Shown here: positions 5,312 to 11,543 of the stretch, piece after piece
How positions within the stretch are numbered: position 1 is the stretch's first letter
How the letters are laid out: each line of letters opens with the position of its first letter
Origin: a bacterium
Lineage (GTDB): Bacteria; Bacteroidota; Bacteroidia; Bacteroidales; Bacteroidaceae
Assembly: GCA_004562975.1 (NCBI GenBank)
Contig: SFQP01000033.1
Span: 1-11,543, forward strand
Direction: 5' to 3'
Length of the DNA: 11,543 nucleotides
Program-made: the position numbers and the translations under genes
The notes under the pieces: generated by a model
Databases searched by the model: none
The model's input: only the letters and a program-made list of their open reading frames with translations
Told to the model about the DNA's origin: nothing

Positions 5312-8300
5312 ATGTCTTCCAGAGTAATCAACCAACGCGTAAACTTTGCCTCCGTAAAGAATCCGATGCCCTATCCGGATTTCTTGGACGTACAGTTAAA
5401 GTCCTTCCGTGATTTCCTCCAGTTAGATACACCGAGCGAATTGCGCAAGAATGACGGCCTGTACAAAGTTTTTGCTGAGAATTTCCCCATTGCCGATACT
5501 CGCAACAACTTTGTGCTGGAGTTCATTGACTATTACATTGATGAGCCGCGCTATACCATTCAGGAATGTCTCGAACGCGGACTGACCTACAGCGTGCCCC
5601 TTAAGGCAAAGCTCAAACTTTACTGTACCGACCCCGACCACGAGGACTTCGATACGGTTGTGCAGGACGTTTTCCTGGGTTCCATACCTTATATGTCCGA
5701 CAACGGCACCTTTATTATCAACGGTGCCGAGCGTGTGGTGGTTTCCCAGCTCCACCGTTCACCGGGCGTTTTCTTCGGTTCCAGCATCCACGCCAACGGT
5801 ACGCAGCTTTATTCCGCCCGTATCATCCCCTTCAAGGGTTCGTGGATTGAGTTTGCCACGGACATCAACAACGTGATGTACGCCTATATCGACCGTAAGA
5901 AGAAGTTGCCCGTTACGACCCTCCTGCGTGCCATCGGCTTTGAAACTGACAAAGACATCCTCCAGATTTTCAAACTCGCCGAAGAGGTCAAGGTCAACAA
6001 GACCAACCTGAAGAAGGTCATCGGACGCCAGCTCGCCGCCCGTGTGCTGAAGAGCTGGGTGGAAGACTTCGTGGACGAAGATACCGGTGAGGTGGTATCC
6101 ATCGAGCGTAACGAGGTCATCCTCGACCGTGAGACGGTGCTCGAACCCGAACACGTGGATGCCATCATCGAATCCGGAGCACAGAGCATTCTCCTCCACT
6201 ACGAAGAGGCTTCCGCTTCCGATTACTCCATCATCTTCAACACCCTGCAGAAGGACCCCTCCAACTCCGAAAAGGAGGCCGTGCTCTACATCTACCGCCA
6301 GTTGCGTAATGCCGACCCTGCCGATGATGCTTCCGCCCGCGAAGTCATCAACAACCTCTTCTTCTCGGAAAAGCGTTACGACCTGGGCGAGGTGGGACGT
6401 TACCGCATCAACAAGAAGCTCAATCTCGGCACCGACATGGACGTGCGTGTGCTGACCCGTGAGGATATCATCGAAATCATCAAGTACCTTGTCGAGCTGA
6501 TCAACTCCAAGGCTTCGGTCGATGACATTGACCACTTGAGCAACCGTCGTGTCCGCACCGTCGGCGAGCAGCTTTCCAACCAGTTCGCCATCGGTCTGGC
6601 CCGTATGAGCCGCACCATCCGTGAGCGCATGAACGTACGCGACAACGAAGTGTTCACCCCGACCGACCTGATCAACGCCAAGACCATCTCGAGCGTCATC
6701 AACTCTTTCTTCGGCACCAATGCCTTGTCGCAGTTCATGGACCAGACCAACCCCTTGGCCGAGGTCACCCACAAGCGCCGCCTTTCGGCCCTGGGCCCCG
6801 GCGGTCTGTCGCGTGAACGTGCCGGTTTCGAGGTGCGCGACGTACACTATACCCACTACGGCCGCCTCTGTCCGATCGAATCTCCGGAAGGCCCCAACAT
6901 CGGTCTGATTTCCTCCCTTTGCGTTTACGCCAAGATTGACAGCCTCGGCTTCATCGAAACGCCGTACCGCAAGGTGGAAAATTCCATTGTCGACCTCAAC
7001 AACGACGATGTCGTTTACCTCTCGGCAGAGGAGGAAGAAGGAAAAATCATCGGTCAGGGTAACGCCCCGTTGAACGATGACGGTACCTTCATCCGCGACA
7101 AAGTAAAATGCCGTCAGGATGCCGACTATCCCGTGGTGCCTCCTGCACAGGTAGAGCTGATTGACGTGGCACCGCAGCAGATTGCCTCCATCGCCGCCTC
7201 CCTCATTCCCTTCTTGGAGCACGATGATGCCCACCGTGCGTTGATGGGCTCCAACATGATGCGTCAGGCCGTTCCCCTTATCCGCAGCGAAGCCCCCATT
7301 GTCGGCACCGGCATAGAGAAACAAGTGTGCGAAGACTCCCGCACCATGATTACCGCCGAGGGCAATGGTGTGATAGAATACGTTGATGCCACTACCATCC
7401 GCATCGCCTACGACCGTACGGAAGACGAGGAGTTCGTCAGCTTCGACTCCAACGTCAAGGAATACGACATACCCAAGTTCCGCCGCACCAACCAGAACAT
7501 GACCATCGACCTCCGTCCCATCTGCGAGAAGGGACAGCGGGTGCAGAAAGGCGACATCCTGACTGAAGGTTATGCCACTGAGAACGGAGAGCTGGCACTG
7601 GGCCGCAACCTCCTCGTGGCCTACATGCCTTGGAAGGGTTACAACTACGAGGATGCCATTGTGCTCAACGAACGCATCGTCCGCGAAGACATCCTCACTT
7701 CCGTCCATGTCGACGAGTTCTCTTTGGAAGTGCGCGAAACCAAGCGTGGTATGGAAGAGTTCACCAACGACATCCCCAACGTCAGCGAAGATGCCACCAA
7801 GGACCTTGACGAGAACGGTATCGTCCGCATCGGTGCCCGCGTGGCACCTGGCGACATCCTCATCGGAAAGATTACCCCGAAGGGCGAGAGCGACCCCACT
7901 CCCGAAGAGAAACTGCTGCGCGCCATCTTCGGCGACAAGGCCGGCGACGTGAAGGACGCTTCCCTCAAGGCCAACCCTTCACTGGCAGGTGTCGTCATCA
8001 ACAAACGCCTCTTCTCGCGTGTACAGAAAACCCGCAGCTCCAAGGCTGCCGACAAGGTGATGCTCCAGAAGCTCGACGAGGAGTTCGACAAGGAAGTCGG
8101 CGAGTTGAAGTCCATCATGATTGACAAGCTCCTCTCCTTGCTGGATGACCAGACATCGCAGGGAGTCAAGGACAACGTAGGTTCCGAAGTGATTGCTAAG
8201 GATGCCAAGTTCACCAAGTCCGTGCTCTCCACCCTTGACTTCACCGCTGTTGAACTTCACGGCTGGACTGATGACGAACACACCAACACACTGGTGCGCC

Positions 8301-9124
8301 AGCTGGTCATCAACTACCTCAAGAAGCACAACCAGCTCGATGCCGTGCTCAAGCGCAAGAAGTTCGCCATCACCATCGGCGATGACCTGCCCTCCGGCAT
8401 CATCAAGCAGGCCAAGGTCTATGTGGCCAAGAAGCGCAAGATCGGCGTGGGCGACAAGATGGCCGGTCGTCACGGTAACAAAGGTATCGTGTCGAAGATA
8501 GTCCGTCAGGAAGATATGCCCTTCCTTGCCGACGGTACCCCGGTCGACATCGTGCTCAACCCCCTCGGCGTCCCTTCGCGTATGAACCTCGGCCAGATAT
8601 TCGAAGCCGTCCTCGGCTATGCCGGCCGCAAGCTGGGCGTGAAATTCGCTACCCCCATCTTCGACGGTGCCAAGCTCGATGACTTGTGCGAGTGGACCGA
8701 CAAGGCCGGGCTGCCCCGTTACTGCTCCACGCAGCTCTACGATGGTGGCACGGGTGAGCCTTTCGACCAGAAGGCCACGGTGGGTGTCACCTACATGCTC
8801 AAACTCGGCCACATGGTTGAAGACAAGATGCACGCTCGTTCCATCGGCCCGTACTCGCTCATCACGCAGCAACCCTTGGGCGGTAAGGCCCAGTTCGGTG
8901 GTCAGCGTTTCGGAGAGATGGAAGTCTGGGCCATCGAAGCCTTCGGTGCTTCCCACGTGTTGCAGGAAATCCTCACCATCAAGTCCGATGATGTTACCGG
9001 CCGCGCCAAGGCATACGAAGCCATTGTCAAGGGCGAACCCATGCCTACGCCGGGCATTCCCGAATCGTTGAACGTATTGCTCCACGAGTTGCGCGGCTTG
9101 GGCCTGAGCGTTTCGCTCGATTAA
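5312..9124 (+). CDS. rpoB: DNA-directed RNA polymerase subunit beta
   Basis: RpoB is one of the two catalytic subunits of RNA polymerase. The 1270-residue product has the usual Bacteroidales length. I chose ATG 5312 ([17 protein letters not shown]). The frame is open back to 5192, but the extra 40 residues are unlike RpoB, and their coding segment starts inside the terminator T run. The rifampicin region is near 470-495 ([19 protein letters not shown]), with Gln474, Asp477, His487 and Ser492 at the positions equivalent to E. coli 513, 516, 526 and 531. The active-site motif [12 protein letters not shown] is at 1047-1058 (lysines 1049 and 1057), followed by PSRMNLGQ from 1088 and the C-terminal [20 protein letters not shown] clamp segment. 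C-ending codons are commoner here than in the ribosomal genes. rpoC follows after 95 nt. Confidence 0.98.
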   Translation: MSSRVINQRVNFASVKNPMPYPDFLDVQLKSFRDFLQLDTPSELRKNDGLYKVFAENFPIADTRNNFVLEFIDYYIDEPRYTIQECLERGLTYSVPLKAKLKLYCTDPDHEDFDTVVQDVFLGSIPYMSDNGTFIINGAERVVVSQLHRSPGVFFGSSIHANGTQLYSARIIPFKGSWIEFATDINNVMYAYIDRKKKLPVTTLLRAIGFETDKDILQIFKLAEEVKVNKTNLKKVIGRQLAARVLKSWVEDFVDEDTGEVVSIERNEVILDRETVLEPEHVDAIIESGAQSILLHYEEASASDYSIIFNTLQKDPSNSEKEAVLYIYRQLRNADPADDASAREVINNLFFSEKRYDLGEVGRYRINKKLNLGTDMDVRVLTREDIIEIIKYLVELINSKASVDDIDHLSNRRVRTVGEQLSNQFAIGLARMSRTIRERMNVRDNEVFTPTDLINAKTISSVINSFFGTNALSQFMDQTNPLAEVTHKRRLSALGPGGLSRERAGFEVRDVHYTHYGRLCPIESPEGPNIGLISSLCVYAKIDSLGFIETPYRKVENSIVDLNNDDVVYLSAEEEEGKIIGQGNAPLNDDGTFIRDKVKCRQDADYPVVPPAQVELIDVAPQQIASIAASLIPFLEHDDAHRALMGSNMMRQAVPLIRSEAPIVGTGIEKQVCEDSRTMITAEGNGVIEYVDATTIRIAYDRTEDEEFVSFDSNVKEYDIPKFRRTNQNMTIDLRPICEKGQRVQKGDILTEGYATENGELALGRNLLVAYMPWKGYNYEDAIVLNERIVREDILTSVHVDEFSLEVRETKRGMEEFTNDIPNVSEDATKDLDENGIVRIGARVAPGDILIGKITPKGESDPTPEEKLLRAIFGDKAGDVKDASLKANPSLAGVVINKRLFSRVQKTRSSKAADKVMLQKLDEEFDKEVGELKSIMIDKLLSLLDDQTSQGVKDNVGSEVIAKDAKFTKSVLSTLDFTAVELHGWTDDEHTNTLVRQLVINYLKKHNQLDAVLKRKKFAITIGDDLPSGIIKQAKVYVAKKRKIGVGDKMAGRHGNKGIVSKIVRQEDMPFLADGTPVDIVLNPLGVPSRMNLGQIFEAVLGYAGRKLGVKFATPIFDGAKLDDLCEWTDKAGLPRYCSTQLYDGGTGEPFDQKATVGVTYMLKLGHMVEDKMHARSIGPYSLITQQPLGGKAQFGGQRFGEMEVWAIEAFGASHVLQEILTIKSDDVTGRAKAYEAIVKGEPMPTPGIPESLNVLLHELRGLGLSVSLD

Positions 9125-9146
9125 CAGCCTCACCGCCCCCGTCCCG

Positions 9147-9168
9147 CCGGAGAGGCCCTTCTCTCCGG
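9147..9168 (+). repeat. GC-rich hairpin between rpoB and rpoC
   Basis: CCGGAGAG (9147-9154) and CTCTCCGG (9161-9168) form a perfect 8-bp stem with a 6-nt loop. C9136-9140 could pair with G9178-9182 as an outer stem. There is no T run, so it is not a standard terminator. A role in mRNA processing or stability between rpoB and rpoC is possible. Confidence 0.5.
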
Positions 9169-9219
9169 TCAGGCACAGGGGGACACAACCAACAACCCAC
9201 TCTCAACAATTCTTAGAAC

Positions 9220-11543
<2,324 letters not shown>

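Noticed and set aside
5759..7708. Long open frame (649 codons) on the minus strand inside rpoB
   Set aside because: It is an antisense shadow of rpoB produced by its C-ending codon use; no recognisable protein, and the + strand rpoB is complete and conserved.

Overview
The window is a chromosomal core-informational locus from a member of the Bacteroidota, most likely order Bacteroidales. The protein sequences resemble the Prevotella/Bacteroides group, but the genus is not settled. Evidence: the gene order (three tRNAs, tuf, tRNA-Trp, secE, nusG, rplK, rplA, rplJ, rplL, rpoB, rpoC), a textbook Bacteroidota promoter (TTTG, 19 nt, TACCTTTG) ahead of the first tRNA, A/T-rich translation starts without clear Shine-Dalgarno motifs, and a 1270-residue RpoB. 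All genes are on the + strand.

Layout. Positions 1-635 contain no gene I can support. They hold a repeat-rich element (about 3-163) with nested inverted repeats between 9-bp direct repeats, an isolated 14-bp dyad (245-303), and the promoter at 550-580. Next come tRNA-Tyr(GUA), tRNA-Gly(UCC) and tRNA-Thr(GGU), then tuf. A strong hairpin ends exactly where tRNA-Trp(CCA) starts, followed by secE and nusG, the L11-L1-L10-L7/L12 ribosomal genes, a second strong terminator-like hairpin, rpoB, a GC-rich intercistronic hairpin, and rpoC, which is cut by the window edge after 774 codons.

How the genes work together. The tRNAs and EF-Tu deliver amino acids to the ribosome. L11, L10 and L7/L12 form the ribosomal stalk and factor-binding centre that EF-Tu and EF-G contact, and L1 forms the E-site stalk. 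NusG couples RNA polymerase to Rho and the ribosome, RpoB and RpoC are the catalytic subunits of the polymerase, and SecE is part of the protein translocase. The two hairpins sit at the boundaries where expression would be stepped down, after tuf and before rpoBC, and I read them as partial terminators (attenuators).

This is mostly an ordinary housekeeping region and I found no novel multi-gene system. The main anomaly is tuf. The encoded EF-Tu is 366 residues and, compared with remembered family sequences of about 394-395, lacks a block of about 28-29 residues in the GTPase domain that includes the G5 (SAL) guanine-binding loop, with the reading frame kept. It is either a real and functionally serious deletion or an assembly artefact. 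A second small oddity is tRNA-Gly, where the conserved G19-C56 tertiary pair appears replaced by A19-U56.
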